From Fimbriimonadia bacterium (lineage in GTDB: Bacteria; Armatimonadota; Fimbriimonadia; Fimbriimonadales; Fimbriimonadaceae): a stretch of 64,000 bases of DNA. The DNA is taken from positions 1 through 64,000 of the forward strand of contig JAUICQ010000005.1 of NCBI GenBank assembly GCA_030427425.1, given 5' to 3'. Position 1 is the first letter of the stretch. Each line of letters opens with the position of its first letter. Shown piece by piece: positions 10,256 through 18,968 of the stretch. A program made the translations under genes and the position numbers. The notes under the pieces are model-generated. The model saw only the letters and a list, made by a program, of their open reading frames with translations. It did not search any database and was not told the origin of the DNA.

Positions 10256-10348
10256 CACAGATATCTATAAAAAAATAAATATAAGTTACAAACACCCCCC
10301 TTTTACAATAGACGCCTTGGCACTTTTTAAATAGGGTAACATTAAGAC

Positions 10349-12343
10349 ATGAAAGGTGTTAAAATTATTAGGTATATCTATATGGGATTGATAGCAGTAT
10401 GTGCAGTTTCTCTAAATATCTGCCTACCAGATACAGAAGAGACTGGAAGCTCATCCGATTCCCTTTGTGGATGCTCACATTCAGAGACTGTAGATGGTGA
10501 AACCTCCGAGGATGATTTTGATGAACTAAAAACCCAAAAAAGTAGCTACTATATAGAATCACTTAAAAAGGATGTAGAATCAGAATACTGTACGGAAAAA
10601 AACATTACACCAAGGTCGGATGGTCATACCGTTTCAATACGACTTAAACCAACCATGCACGCCACATCTCCTTTTCTATGCAATATCCCTGATGAAGTAG
10701 AATTACTAAATTTAGATCTTGAGAATATCTCTAGTATCCATCCCGACTTTCTACACAGCAATCTTGATAACAAGAATATTAGAGAATTATATATTTATAA
10801 CGCCAAATTTGATGATGCCAGTAGCTGGTATTTTTTACAGCATCTATCCAACTCTATAAGAAGCATCCATATACTCAACACTAACTTCCATCCTGATATA
10901 CTCAGTATTCTTTCAGAAGCTATCAATCTTAGAGACATTTCTATCTTTAACTCCAAACTAGATACTTGGGACAATCTATCCAGTCTTCCGAAAAGCTTAT
11001 GTTCTCTTTCACTTACAAATACTAACTGCCCTATAGAACTACTTGAAAAATTAAATCGAAACTTCCCAAAACTACATTATAAAAAACAAAAAATCGATAG
11101 CACACCTGAAGATCTCTATATTTCTCAACTTAGTAATAAAACGAAACTAGAATTAATAAAAACTTATAACCTATGTGTTAGATTAGAGAATAAAGAAGAA
11201 ATAATATCAGATGCCGATTTACTCTTTATAGATGGAGCCTACGACGATTGTGAAGAGGTTGATGTAGAGTATCTACCTGGTCTCTATAAGGTGCTGGATG
11301 ATCTATATTCCGCATCCACGTTGTTGTCACATATGAACATCGAGGAAAAAATGAGATTCCTAGAGGTATTTACATACGAACTTTCTAATCTAAACAATCC
11401 ACTCAACATGAAAGTTGCAACCGATCTGCTGCATTCTTATAACCATCCTGAATCTTGGAAAAATGACGTCCTAGATAGAAGTAATATAAAATTCGTATAT
11501 CTAATACAAGAAAGTTTAGATTCTAAAATAGGCAGCATGGACAACTGCACTAAAAGAGAGTTGAGAGATTTATTAATAAAAAACAGAGATAAAAAATTGG
11601 AAATCACAGAAGAGGAATTCCTTAGAATGAGATACTTACGAGATTTAAATGATTTCCAAGCTAAATTCAGATTATATGGTTCACCTTTCAAGTTCGGTAT
11701 CAGTAAAATAGATCTAGGAACAGATGAAGGATCTGAAGGTACCATAGATATCCTAGAGATCAACGAAGAGATCTTTCAGTACTTCTCCAGCATTAAAGAA
11801 CTCCCCTATCTTTCCGATCTTTCCCTTAAAGAGATACGTATGCGCAAAGAAACTTGGCCAGTATGTATTCCCATTACCAACAGCTTGCTAAGATTAGATC
11901 TTTCCTATACTAATATCCCAAGAGAAACATTCTACAATACAGTTAAACACCTAAAAAATTTAGAAACTCTCAATCTATCAGACATCAAGTTCCATGAAGG
12001 ATGGCTCTCTTTTAAAGAGCATCTTCCCTATTCATTACTGGAGCTAGATTTAACGGATACTAATGTTGATACTGCAAATATAGAAACTCTCCAATATTTT
12101 GATGATCTAAACTGGTTAAGCTTACGTGGAACCAAAATTAAAAAGTGGGACTGCTTATCTTTTCTTCCAACTAGTTTGAGATATATCGATCTTAGTAATA
12201 CTGCCGTCAATGAAAAAGATATCCGAACACTCTTGAAATGTATACCACTTATAAAAACTATCGTTTTAGGTAGAGAACTTAGACACTTACAATACGATGA
12301 CAACTTTGAAAATTCTAATATAAATATTATTTTTAGACATTAG
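10349..12343 (+). CDS. Secreted leucine-rich-repeat protein with the W-PIT-FG module
   Basis: The 664-residue protein begins with a signal peptide (KIIRYIYMGLIAVCAVSLN) and an acidic, Ser-rich linker with a CGC patch. LRRs occupy about residues 120-240 (LLNLDL, IRELYIYN, LRDISIFN, LCSLSLTN). A helical region with NHPESW (about 365-375) and SPFKFGISKIDLG (about 445-457) matches the module shared by the other LRR genes here. A second LRR block follows to the end (LLRLDLSYTNIP, LETLNLSDIKF, LLELDLTDTNV, LRYIDLSNTAV). LRRs are protein-binding horseshoes, so it probably binds a host or envelope protein. The F-box-like gene starts 9 bases after the stop, implying co-expression. Its precise role is unknown. 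Confidence 0.82.
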   Translation: MKGVKIIRYIYMGLIAVCAVSLNICLPDTEETGSSSDSLCGCSHSETVDGETSEDDFDELKTQKSSYYIESLKKDVESEYCTEKNITPRSDGHTVSIRLKPTMHATSPFLCNIPDEVELLNLDLENISSIHPDFLHSNLDNKNIRELYIYNAKFDDASSWYFLQHLSNSIRSIHILNTNFHPDILSILSEAINLRDISIFNSKLDTWDNLSSLPKSLCSLSLTNTNCPIELLEKLNRNFPKLHYKKQKIDSTPEDLYISQLSNKTKLELIKTYNLCVRLENKEEIISDADLLFIDGAYDDCEEVDVEYLPGLYKVLDDLYSASTLLSHMNIEEKMRFLEVFTYELSNLNNPLNMKVATDLLHSYNHPESWKNDVLDRSNIKFVYLIQESLDSKIGSMDNCTKRELRDLLIKNRDKKLEITEEEFLRMRYLRDLNDFQAKFRLYGSPFKFGISKIDLGTDEGSEGTIDILEINEEIFQYFSSIKELPYLSDLSLKEIRMRKETWPVCIPITNSLLRLDLSYTNIPRETFYNTVKHLKNLETLNLSDIKFHEGWLSFKEHLPYSLLELDLTDTNVDTANIETLQYFDDLNWLSLRGTKIKKWDCLSFLPTSLRYIDLSNTAVNEKDIRTLLKCIPLIKTIVLGRELRHLQYDDNFENSNINIIFRH

Positions 12344-12352
12344 GAGTTGTTC

Positions 12353-13090
12353 ATGAGATGTTTGCAATGTATATCCATTATTATTATTACGTCCCCAGTA
12401 TATGTGGGAGCAAGTAATGCATACCTACCATTTGATGAGATTACAGATTCTAATCCGGCTTCTGTTAGCTCTCATGGCTCTGCAGGCTTAGAGCAAGAGA
12501 TGGTAGAGTTGGCTCTAGATGAATCCCTTGAAATGGGAACAGCACTACAAGCGCAGCAAGACAACATAATCACATTTAATGATCTGCCAGATGATGCATT
12601 GCATCACTTAGTAGAATCGTTTCTTACTCCACCCGAAATTGTCCCACTTTGTAATACATCAAGAAGAATGGCTAACATAGGAAGAGAGGCATTAAGTAGA
12701 TATATGGAATCTTTTACAAGGCATGAAGAAGGAGGACTTATTGTAATTTCATCTGATATTCAGATATTGCTACGTTATGTTGAACAAACCAGAAGAAACC
12801 AACTCTACTTTGAACATGAATTTTCAAACTTAAATATACACACTCTTATCATAGACCCCCGCATGGAATTTAGAGTTTTAGAACACATACTTTATCAACT
12901 AAGTAGTTTTAACATAGAAGTTCTCGATTTCAGTCGGTTCACCAACCCTATCCATAGAAAAAGCCCCTGGGACTATTTAGCAAGAGTTCTCCAAAGATCT
13001 TTTTCGAGAAGAAGAATTAGAATCATTTTTCACCAAGAAATTCCTGAACACATTAAAGGAAAATTTAGAAGAATTGCAGATGTAGAATAA
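12353..13090 (+). CDS. Secreted F-box-like domain protein
   Basis: I place the start at ATG 12353, preceded by GGAG at 12343-12346 with 6-base spacing; an in-frame TTG six bases earlier is less likely. The 245-residue protein has a signal peptide (about residues 1-22). At about 65-105 it has a segment with the F-box pattern: LPDDALHHLVESFL, P-P-E-I, then LCNTSRRMANIGREA, matching LP-x(4)-I/L...L...LC..S+xWxx...A. The tail has two or three degenerate LRR-like strands (IHTLIID, IEVLDFS). In eukaryotes and some bacterial effectors an F-box recruits Skp1 of SCF ubiquitin ligases, often next to LRRs. Here the LRR protein is the preceding gene. Calling this an F-box is inference from pattern; the usual Trp after the SxR is Met. 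Confidence 0.6.
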   Translation: MRCLQCISIIIITSPVYVGASNAYLPFDEITDSNPASVSSHGSAGLEQEMVELALDESLEMGTALQAQQDNIITFNDLPDDALHHLVESFLTPPEIVPLCNTSRRMANIGREALSRYMESFTRHEEGGLIVISSDIQILLRYVEQTRRNQLYFEHEFSNLNIHTLIIDPRMEFRVLEHILYQLSSFNIEVLDFSRFTNPIHRKSPWDYLARVLQRSFSRRRIRIIFHQEIPEHIKGKFRRIADVE

Positions 13091-13204
13091 AAGGATTCTC
13101 CACTCATACTTCCCATAAGATTTTTTAAACTATCTCTTATAAACATATAATGTACAACAAATAAATGATAAACTTATAATCACAGTAAAATTACCAGGTA
13201 AATT

Positions 13205-15028
13205 ATGAGTTCTAATAATAAACAAACAGATTATTCCGCGAACGACATTAAATGGGACCTCTCAACTTTTTTCAATAGCCCATCCGACCCCAATATAGAA
13301 AAGTCTTGGATTGCCATCGAAACAGATGTCGATAACTTTGTTGCTAGTTATCGTGGAAAAATTAATTCCTCCGATGTTACTGCACAAAGAATCAGTTCTT
13401 CCATAAAAGAATATGAAGACATCTGTGTATCATTGGTAAAAATATTGAACTATGCACATATGCTCTTCTCAGCTGATACCGGTAATATGGAACTGGGAGC
13501 ATTTATGCAAGCTCAGCAAGAAAGGTATACAAAGAGTAAAGTTAAACTAATATTCTTCAGCCTGGAATTAAAGCAGATTCCAGAAAATGTCTTTAACACC
13601 TTAGCATCAGATCCACTGCTTAATAACTACAGACACTTCCTCGAAGAGACTAGAAAATACATACCACATACACTTTCAGAGCCAGAAGAGATTATCTATG
13701 AAGAGTGTTCTAATACAGGTGGAAAAGCCTGGGTACGCTTTTATGAAGAGCTAAATTCCACGCACACCTACACTTATACAGATCCTTATACAAATGATAC
13801 GGAAGAACTAGCACAATCCAGAATCATGGTAAAGCTCAGGAGCCCAGATAGAACAATCAGACAAGCAGCAGCAGATGCTTTTGCAAACGGACTGAAAAAA
13901 ATCGAAAAAACAGTAGTCTTCGTCTACAACAACATCATGCTTGAAAGAATGACAGAGGACAGACTCCGAAAATTTGAATATCCGCAGAACGAAAGACACC
14001 TTAGCAATGAGCTAACTAAAGAAGTAGTAGACCTTGTAATCTCTATGTGCCATGAAAACTATCATCAAGTAGAAACATATTACAATGCAAAGCGAGAACT
14101 ACTTAAACTAGACAAACTAACCCACATCGATAGATATGCCCCATTATTCGATACTACCGAAGTAATTCCGTATAATAAAGCAAAAGATATTGTTCTCACA
14201 GCTTTCAAAAAATATCATGAAACGATGTATGAAAGAGGCAAAGAGTTCTTCGATAAAAATTGGATAGATGCTGCACCTAATGAAGGAAAGAGAGGAGGAG
14301 CATTCTGTAGTTATTTCACCCCAGACACTCATCCAGTTATACTCATGAGCTATGTAGACAAACAAGATGATGTTAAAACTTTAGCCCATGAACTTGGACA
14401 TGGTATACACGCATCTTTAAGTAGAAAGCAGACATACTTCAACTATCAGGGCACCCTCCCATTGGCAGAACTAGCATCCACCTTCTGTGAAATGCTCGTC
14501 TTTGAAGACCTCATGGAATCGGCATCCAAAAAAGATCAGTTGGCACTCCTTGCAGCTAAAATCGAAGATAGTTTTGCTACTATCTACAGACAAGCTGCCA
14601 TGTATAGCTTCGAATGTAATGCTCATGAAATGAGAAGGAGTAAAGGAGAACTTCTCAACACCGATCTTTCCAATATCTGGCAGACCCAGCTACAGAAAAT
14701 GTTCGGCAAAAGCTTAGAATTAGGGGATCAACATGCTCACTGGTGGTTGTACGTGGGTCACTTTTTCTATGCTCCATTCTATGTTTATGCTTACTCCTTT
14801 GGGGAACTGTTAGCTTTAGCAGTTTATCAAAAATCCCGTGTTGAAGGCAAAGAATTTTCCAATAAGTATATAGAGGTATTGGAATTAGGAGGATTGGAAA
14901 ATCCTTATCAACTAATGAACCACCTAGGTATCGATCTTAACTCCAGAGAGTTCTGGCAAGGCGGATTCAACTATCTTCAAACACTACTTGATAGATTCAT
15001 CGATACCAAAAAGGAGTTACAACTATAA
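13205..15028 (+). CDS. pepF: Oligoendopeptidase F, M3 family zinc peptidase
   Basis: PepF is a cytoplasmic metallopeptidase that trims oligopeptides, roughly 7-17 residues long. The zinc site HELGH is at residues 395-399, followed by the downstream glutamate in LAELASTFCEMLV that supplies the third ligand. At 607 residues it has the family's normal length, and the C-terminal helical part with YSFGELLALAVYQ is typical of the PepF branch. The pyruvate kinase ATG follows the stop by 4 bases, and an AAGGAG ribosome-binding site for pyk lies inside the end of this gene, so the two form an operon. Confidence 0.95.
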   Translation: MSSNNKQTDYSANDIKWDLSTFFNSPSDPNIEKSWIAIETDVDNFVASYRGKINSSDVTAQRISSSIKEYEDICVSLVKILNYAHMLFSADTGNMELGAFMQAQQERYTKSKVKLIFFSLELKQIPENVFNTLASDPLLNNYRHFLEETRKYIPHTLSEPEEIIYEECSNTGGKAWVRFYEELNSTHTYTYTDPYTNDTEELAQSRIMVKLRSPDRTIRQAAADAFANGLKKIEKTVVFVYNNIMLERMTEDRLRKFEYPQNERHLSNELTKEVVDLVISMCHENYHQVETYYNAKRELLKLDKLTHIDRYAPLFDTTEVIPYNKAKDIVLTAFKKYHETMYERGKEFFDKNWIDAAPNEGKRGGAFCSYFTPDTHPVILMSYVDKQDDVKTLAHELGHGIHASLSRKQTYFNYQGTLPLAELASTFCEMLVFEDLMESASKKDQLALLAAKIEDSFATIYRQAAMYSFECNAHEMRRSKGELLNTDLSNIWQTQLQKMFGKSLELGDQHAHWWLYVGHFFYAPFYVYAYSFGELLALAVYQKSRVEGKEFSNKYIEVLELGGLENPYQLMNHLGIDLNSREFWQGGFNYLQTLLDRFIDTKKELQL

Positions 15029-15032
15029 ATTT

Positions 15033-16445
15033 ATGAGTATATACAGGCGTACAAAAATTGTTTCCACGATTGGCCCATCAGTAGATTCAAAAGAAAAAAT
15101 AGATCAGCTGATCTCTGCAGGAGTTAACGTTTTCCGAATAAACTGCAGTCATGGCGATTGGGATACTAGAAGAAAGTGGATTAAATGGATAAGAGACCTT
15201 AGTCCATCATGTGCGCCTGTGGCTATCCTGATAGATCTACAGGGTCCGAAATTTCGAATAGGCACCGTTTCTAAAGATAAAAGCAGACTAGAATCTGGAG
15301 AGATTATTAAAATAGCCATTGAAAATGGAGATATTAATATCCCTAACCCAGTAATGTATAATGCCATGGAAACCGGAGACAGAATTCTTCTTGGTGATGG
15401 TGAAGTAGCTCTTCAGGTTATCGCAAAAAATGAAGACTCTCTTCAAGCAGAGGTTACGGCTGGAGGCAGCATAAGGAGTCATGCTGGTATTACACTTGTC
15501 GGCAAAGTATTCGATGTGCCCGCACTAACAGAAAAAGATTTTGAAGACGTCAAACATGCCGTAGAGCAGGATGTAGATTTCATTGCTCTTAGCTATGTAA
15601 GAACAGCAGCCGATTTAAGACAACTACGTAGAGAAATTCATAAACATGGTGGAGATATACAGATATGCTCCAAAATTGAAAACAAAGATTCCGTCAATAA
15701 TTTAGATGATATCCTTAAAGTTTCTGATGTTATTATGGTAGCCCGAGGCGATCTTGGTCTGCAGCTAGATATTGAAGATATACCCATCTACCAGAAGCGA
15801 ATCATAGAAAAGTGCGCCGCTGCCGGAAAACCCGTAGTAACAGCCACTCAGATGCTTGAAAGCATGATTAATAACGCAAGACCTACTAGGGCCGAAGTAA
15901 CAGACGTAGCTAACGCTATTCTGGATGGTACTGATGCGATTATGCTTAGCGGAGAAACAGCAAATGGTCATTATCCAATTGAAGCTGTAAGAGTTATGGC
16001 TAGAATCGCCATTAAAGCAGAATCTCTACTCGATTTTGAATATAGAACACAAAAATACGGAAATAGCATAGGAAGCAGCAGAACTGCTACCGAACCCGTT
16101 GCACTAGCCGCTGTAAGACTAGCTGCCGCATCACAAGCAAAAGCTATTATCACTACAAGCCAGAGCGGTTTCACCCCTAGAATGATCGCAAAATATCGAC
16201 CAGAATGTAGAATTCTATGCATTGCCTGGAACAAAAAATGTCAGAGACAGATGGCTGTAACATGGGGAGTAACGGCAATCCTCATGGAACTTCCAGATAC
16301 TTCAGATGAAGTAATGACCCAGTCTGTTGATGCATTCTTAAAGCATGAGATAATTAGGATTGATGATACCGTTGTTATTACTGCAGGCATCCCTGCAGGT
16401 GGAAAAGGAAAGACGAATCTGCTCCACGTACATATGGTGCGGTGA
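15033..16445 (+). CDS. pyk: Pyruvate kinase
   Basis: This enzyme converts phosphoenolpyruvate and ADP to pyruvate and ATP, the last ATP-yielding step of glycolysis. The N-terminal RRTKIVSTIGPS and FRINCSHG motifs, the catalytic-lysine region ICSKIENKDSV, and the active-site stretch TATQMLESMI followed by PTRAEVTDVANA are all intact. A C-terminal allosteric domain completes the 470-residue protein. I use ATG 15033 (MSIYRRTK), because the longer frame from 14988 overlaps pepF and adds residues foreign to the family. Expression is probably coupled to pepF. Confidence 0.97.
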   Translation: MSIYRRTKIVSTIGPSVDSKEKIDQLISAGVNVFRINCSHGDWDTRRKWIKWIRDLSPSCAPVAILIDLQGPKFRIGTVSKDKSRLESGEIIKIAIENGDINIPNPVMYNAMETGDRILLGDGEVALQVIAKNEDSLQAEVTAGGSIRSHAGITLVGKVFDVPALTEKDFEDVKHAVEQDVDFIALSYVRTAADLRQLRREIHKHGGDIQICSKIENKDSVNNLDDILKVSDVIMVARGDLGLQLDIEDIPIYQKRIIEKCAAAGKPVVTATQMLESMINNARPTRAEVTDVANAILDGTDAIMLSGETANGHYPIEAVRVMARIAIKAESLLDFEYRTQKYGNSIGSSRTATEPVALAAVRLAAASQAKAIITTSQSGFTPRMIAKYRPECRILCIAWNKKCQRQMAVTWGVTAILMELPDTSDEVMTQSVDAFLKHEIIRIDDTVVITAGIPAGGKGKTNLLHVHMVR

Positions 16446-16447
16446 TT

Positions 16448-16496
16448 TTACCGGATGTAGTTGGTCGGTACTGAAGTATCTGTCTTCTACATCATA
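16448..16496. terminator. Possible hairpin between convergent pyk and rimM
   Basis: GATGTAG and CTACATC form a 7-bp outer stem with a smaller internal TACT/AGTA stem, in the gap between the convergent pyk and rimM genes. There is no obvious T run, so the call is weak. Confidence 0.35.
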
Positions 16497-16963
16497 CCTT
16501 CGAGTAGCTTGACAACTATCTTGCCTTCTGGTATGTTAATATCTTTTACAAACTCTTTTCTAGCAGGGATCAGCACTTCTCCTACTTTAAAGATATCATC
16601 AGCTGGCATCTCGAGAATCTCATCAAGCTTACCAATTAAATCGCCTTCTTCGGTATACACTTCTACACCTAGAAGCTGTGAGTAATGGAACATCCCCTCT
16701 TCGGAACAATCTTCTTCAATCATCATTTCGGCAGTAACGGTAGATCCTTTCAATACCTCTACATCATTAATGTGGTTAAGCGACTCCAGTTTAAGAACAA
16801 CTACATTCTTCTGATATCTAGACCGCTCTACCTTGTACCACTTGTCATTAATGCAGAGCTGAGATCCTTTTTCAAATCTAGATTCATAGTTAGTTGTAGG
16901 CAAAAGCTTAAGCTCACCCTTCAATCCAAACGTATTAACAATCTTACCTACTTCTACTAACAT
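16487..16963 (-). CDS. rimM: 16S rRNA processing protein RimM
   Basis: RimM binds ribosomal protein S19 and assists maturation of the 30S head. The N-terminal VGKIVNTFGLKGELKLLP motif is diagnostic, and the C-terminal PRC-barrel segment (YSQLLGVEVYTEEGDLIGKL, then VLIPARKEFVKDI) is complete in 158 residues. The usual rpsP-rimM-trmD-rplS context is absent; it stands next to rpmE, from which a strong terminator separates it, so it likely has its own promoter. Confidence 0.95.
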   Translation of the reverse strand: MLVEVGKIVNTFGLKGELKLLPTTNYESRFEKGSQLCINDKWYKVERSRYQKNVVVLKLESLNHINDVEVLKGSTVTAEMMIEEDCSEEGMFHYSQLLGVEVYTEEGDLIGKLDEILEMPADDIFKVGEVLIPARKEFVKDINIPEGKIVVKLLEGMM

Positions 16964-16991
16964 TTAATCTACTACCCATATTAAAAATAAA

Positions 16992-17017
16992 AAGAAGATC
17001 CCAACTGGAATCTTCTT
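16992..17017 (-). terminator. Rho-independent terminator of rpmE
   Basis: On the minus strand an 8-bp stem (AAGAAGAT/ATCTTCTT) with a 10-base loop is followed by TTTATTTTT. It lies between the rpmE stop and the rimM start, so it should end rpmE transcription before rimM. Confidence 0.8.
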
Positions 17018-17040
17018 AAATACATTTCGAAATAATGCTT

Positions 17041-17286
17041 TTATTTTCCAGCGTTGGCGTTGTACTTTCTCATAAACTTCTCTACCCTACCGGCAGTATC
17101 AACAATCTTCTTCTGACCAGTAAAGAAAGGGTGTGTGAAAGAACTGATGTCTACATTAACAACATAATGGTCTACACCATTAACACTCTTTGTCTCATTA
17201 GATTTTATGGTAGACATACCTGTCCAACTATGATCACCATCTACATATAAAACCGCATTTAATTCTGGATGAATACCTTTTTTCAT
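17041..17286 (-). CDS. rpmE2: 50S ribosomal protein L31, zinc-free type
   Basis: L31 bridges the ribosomal subunits at the central protuberance. The protein begins MKKGIHPELNAVLY and contains the conserved SSFTHPFFTGQKK and VDTAGRVEKF motifs. It has no cysteine at all, so it lacks the CxxC pair of the zinc-binding form. Zinc-free paralogues are often induced on zinc shortage when a cysteine form also exists; whether this genome has a second copy cannot be seen here. At 81 residues it has the normal length. Confidence 0.93.
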   Translation of the reverse strand: MKKGIHPELNAVLYVDGDHSWTGMSTIKSNETKSVNGVDHYVVNVDISSFTHPFFTGQKKIVDTAGRVEKFMRKYNANAGK

Positions 17287-17378
17287 AATTATCTACTCTT
17301 TTATTACTATTCTATATTATTACATATTTTAACAATTAAATTCACAATTACTAGCTTAATTATAAGGATGTTTTATAC

Positions 17379-18683
17379 TTAACACTTGTAAATTACACTC
17401 TTATTACCGTTACTGTCGTTTACAGACAAATCCGCCTTTCTAAAAGCAGGACTCCAGTACCCTACAACAGCGCAAACACACTGCCCAACACCCATCAATA
17501 AAAATATATTACTTAAACCAATTACCTCGAACATAGCCCCAAATATTAACACCACAAACGCCATCAGTCCCTGGGTTAACATTAACATGAAACTATTTAC
17601 TCTACCCAAATAATTTTCTGGTACATTTGCTTGTATATAAGTAGTCATTGGAATGTTACTATATGGCAAAGCCAAACCACATAAGATATTGAATAGAATA
17701 AACCAAGGCAGTTGAAAACTATAAGCCATTCCAATAATAGAAAATCCAACAAAGAACATACTAATTGCATATGGTTTAAACAAACTAGAAATTCTAGACT
17801 TACTCACCAATAAACTAGCAACCACCATAGCTATAGAAAAAGCACCTTCGATATAGACCAGAGTATTTAATCCGCCTCCAAACCATCTGCTATTAACAGT
17901 AATATAGGCAGTATTAAATGGCGAAGCAAACACATAGCCACCTACTTTCAAAAAGAGCACCATCCGTATAATCTTATTATTCATTACATACTTAAAACCA
18001 TCATATAGCTCTATTAAACTACTCTTCAAACTAACCTTTGTAGTATTATATTCTAATGATAACGAAGGCAATTTAGCTATATAAAAAGCCGACCCTAAAA
18101 ATGTAAAGGAGTTGAAAATAATCGCTCCTCCAAAGAAATAATCTGGAAAAACTTTATATATTGGAATAAATATAATTAAAGCCAAACAAGTTCCTACTAT
18201 TGGTATAAAACTCTCTGTACTACTACTTAAACTGTTGGCTTCTAATAAATTTTTCTTAGGGACTATCTGAGGTAAAGCTGCACTTTTAGCTGGTGAAAAA
18301 TGAACATTAATGGTAGATAATCCAAATGCTGAAACGTATATAATCCATTCTGGAAAAACACTCACTATTAAGGCTACGGTTCCCAATATAAATAAGATAA
18401 TAAAACTAGCGATATCACAGAAAAGCATGATTTTTTTCCTGTCATACCTATCAGCTACAACGCCCGCTAACGGAGCGAATAAGAAAAATGGAAACCACTC
18501 TACAAACTGAGTAATAGCTACTTTCTCAGGAGAACCTGTTATTTTATCCACCATAAACATGAAGATTAAAAAATAACATGCATCACCTATCTGAGATATT
18601 ATCTGACCCAACCAAAGATACCGAAAATCCCGAATCTTTAATGAAGGATAAGTTTCTGATAAACGATTAAAATAAGAAAACAT
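17379..18683 (-). CDS. MFS transporter (EntS/MFS_3-like)
   Basis: The 434-residue protein has about 12 hydrophobic helices. The family signature between helices 2 and 3 is clear: GVVADRYDRKKIM. The N-terminal FRYLWLGQIISQIGDACYF and the PLAG motif place it with the MFS_3 group, which exports siderophores, macrolides or lysophospholipids. Its substrate cannot be read from sequence. It is transcribed alone, upstream of rpmE on the same strand and just downstream of tRNA-Ser. Confidence 0.88.
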   Translation of the reverse strand: MFSYFNRLSETYPSLKIRDFRYLWLGQIISQIGDACYFLIFMFMVDKITGSPEKVAITQFVEWFPFFLFAPLAGVVADRYDRKKIMLFCDIASFIILFILGTVALIVSVFPEWIIYVSAFGLSTINVHFSPAKSAALPQIVPKKNLLEANSLSSSTESFIPIVGTCLALIIFIPIYKVFPDYFFGGAIIFNSFTFLGSAFYIAKLPSLSLEYNTTKVSLKSSLIELYDGFKYVMNNKIIRMVLFLKVGGYVFASPFNTAYITVNSRWFGGGLNTLVYIEGAFSIAMVVASLLVSKSRISSLFKPYAISMFFVGFSIIGMAYSFQLPWFILFNILCGLALPYSNIPMTTYIQANVPENYLGRVNSFMLMLTQGLMAFVVLIFGAMFEVIGLSNIFLLMGVGQCVCAVVGYWSPAFRKADLSVNDSNGNKSVIYKC

Positions 18684-18826
18684 TAGAATTAGTGCTCAAT
18701 ACTAAAAAAATTTATATACTTAACTACACATTTTACCAGATTGCACACGCCTTATTACACATAATACGAACAGACTTGAGATTATGTTAAAAAAGAAAAA
18801 TTTGAAGAGTTTACTGAAAAAAAAAG

Positions 18827-18916
18827 TGGCGGAGAGACCGGGATTCGAACCCGGGAAGGATGAAAATCCTTACCCACTTAGCAGGCGGGCGCTTTCGACC
18901 ACTCAGCCATCTCTCC
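18827..18916 (-). tRNA. tRNA-Ser (anticodon GCU)
   Basis: The 90-nt cloverleaf reads on the minus strand. The acceptor stem is GGAGAGA/TCTCTCC with G discriminator and an encoded CCA. The D-arm contains GGCTGAGTGGTCGAAAGC, as is typical of class II serine tRNAs. The anticodon loop is CTGCTAA (anticodon GCT), there is a long variable arm (GTAAGGATTTTCATCCTTC), and the T-arm is GGGTTCGAATCCC. It decodes AGC and AGU. Confidence 0.98.
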
Positions 18917-18968
18917 TAAACCTTTATACTTATTATGACAGGTATTCTTAAGAGAGTGGTAAATAATT

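Noticed and set aside
12347-12352. TTG start for the F-box-like gene
   Set aside because: ATG at 12353 has GGAG at ideal spacing; the TTG would be only one base from the SD.
14988-15032. Upstream extension of pyruvate kinase
   Set aside because: It overlaps pepF out of frame and adds residues foreign to the family; the MSIYRRTKIV start fits.
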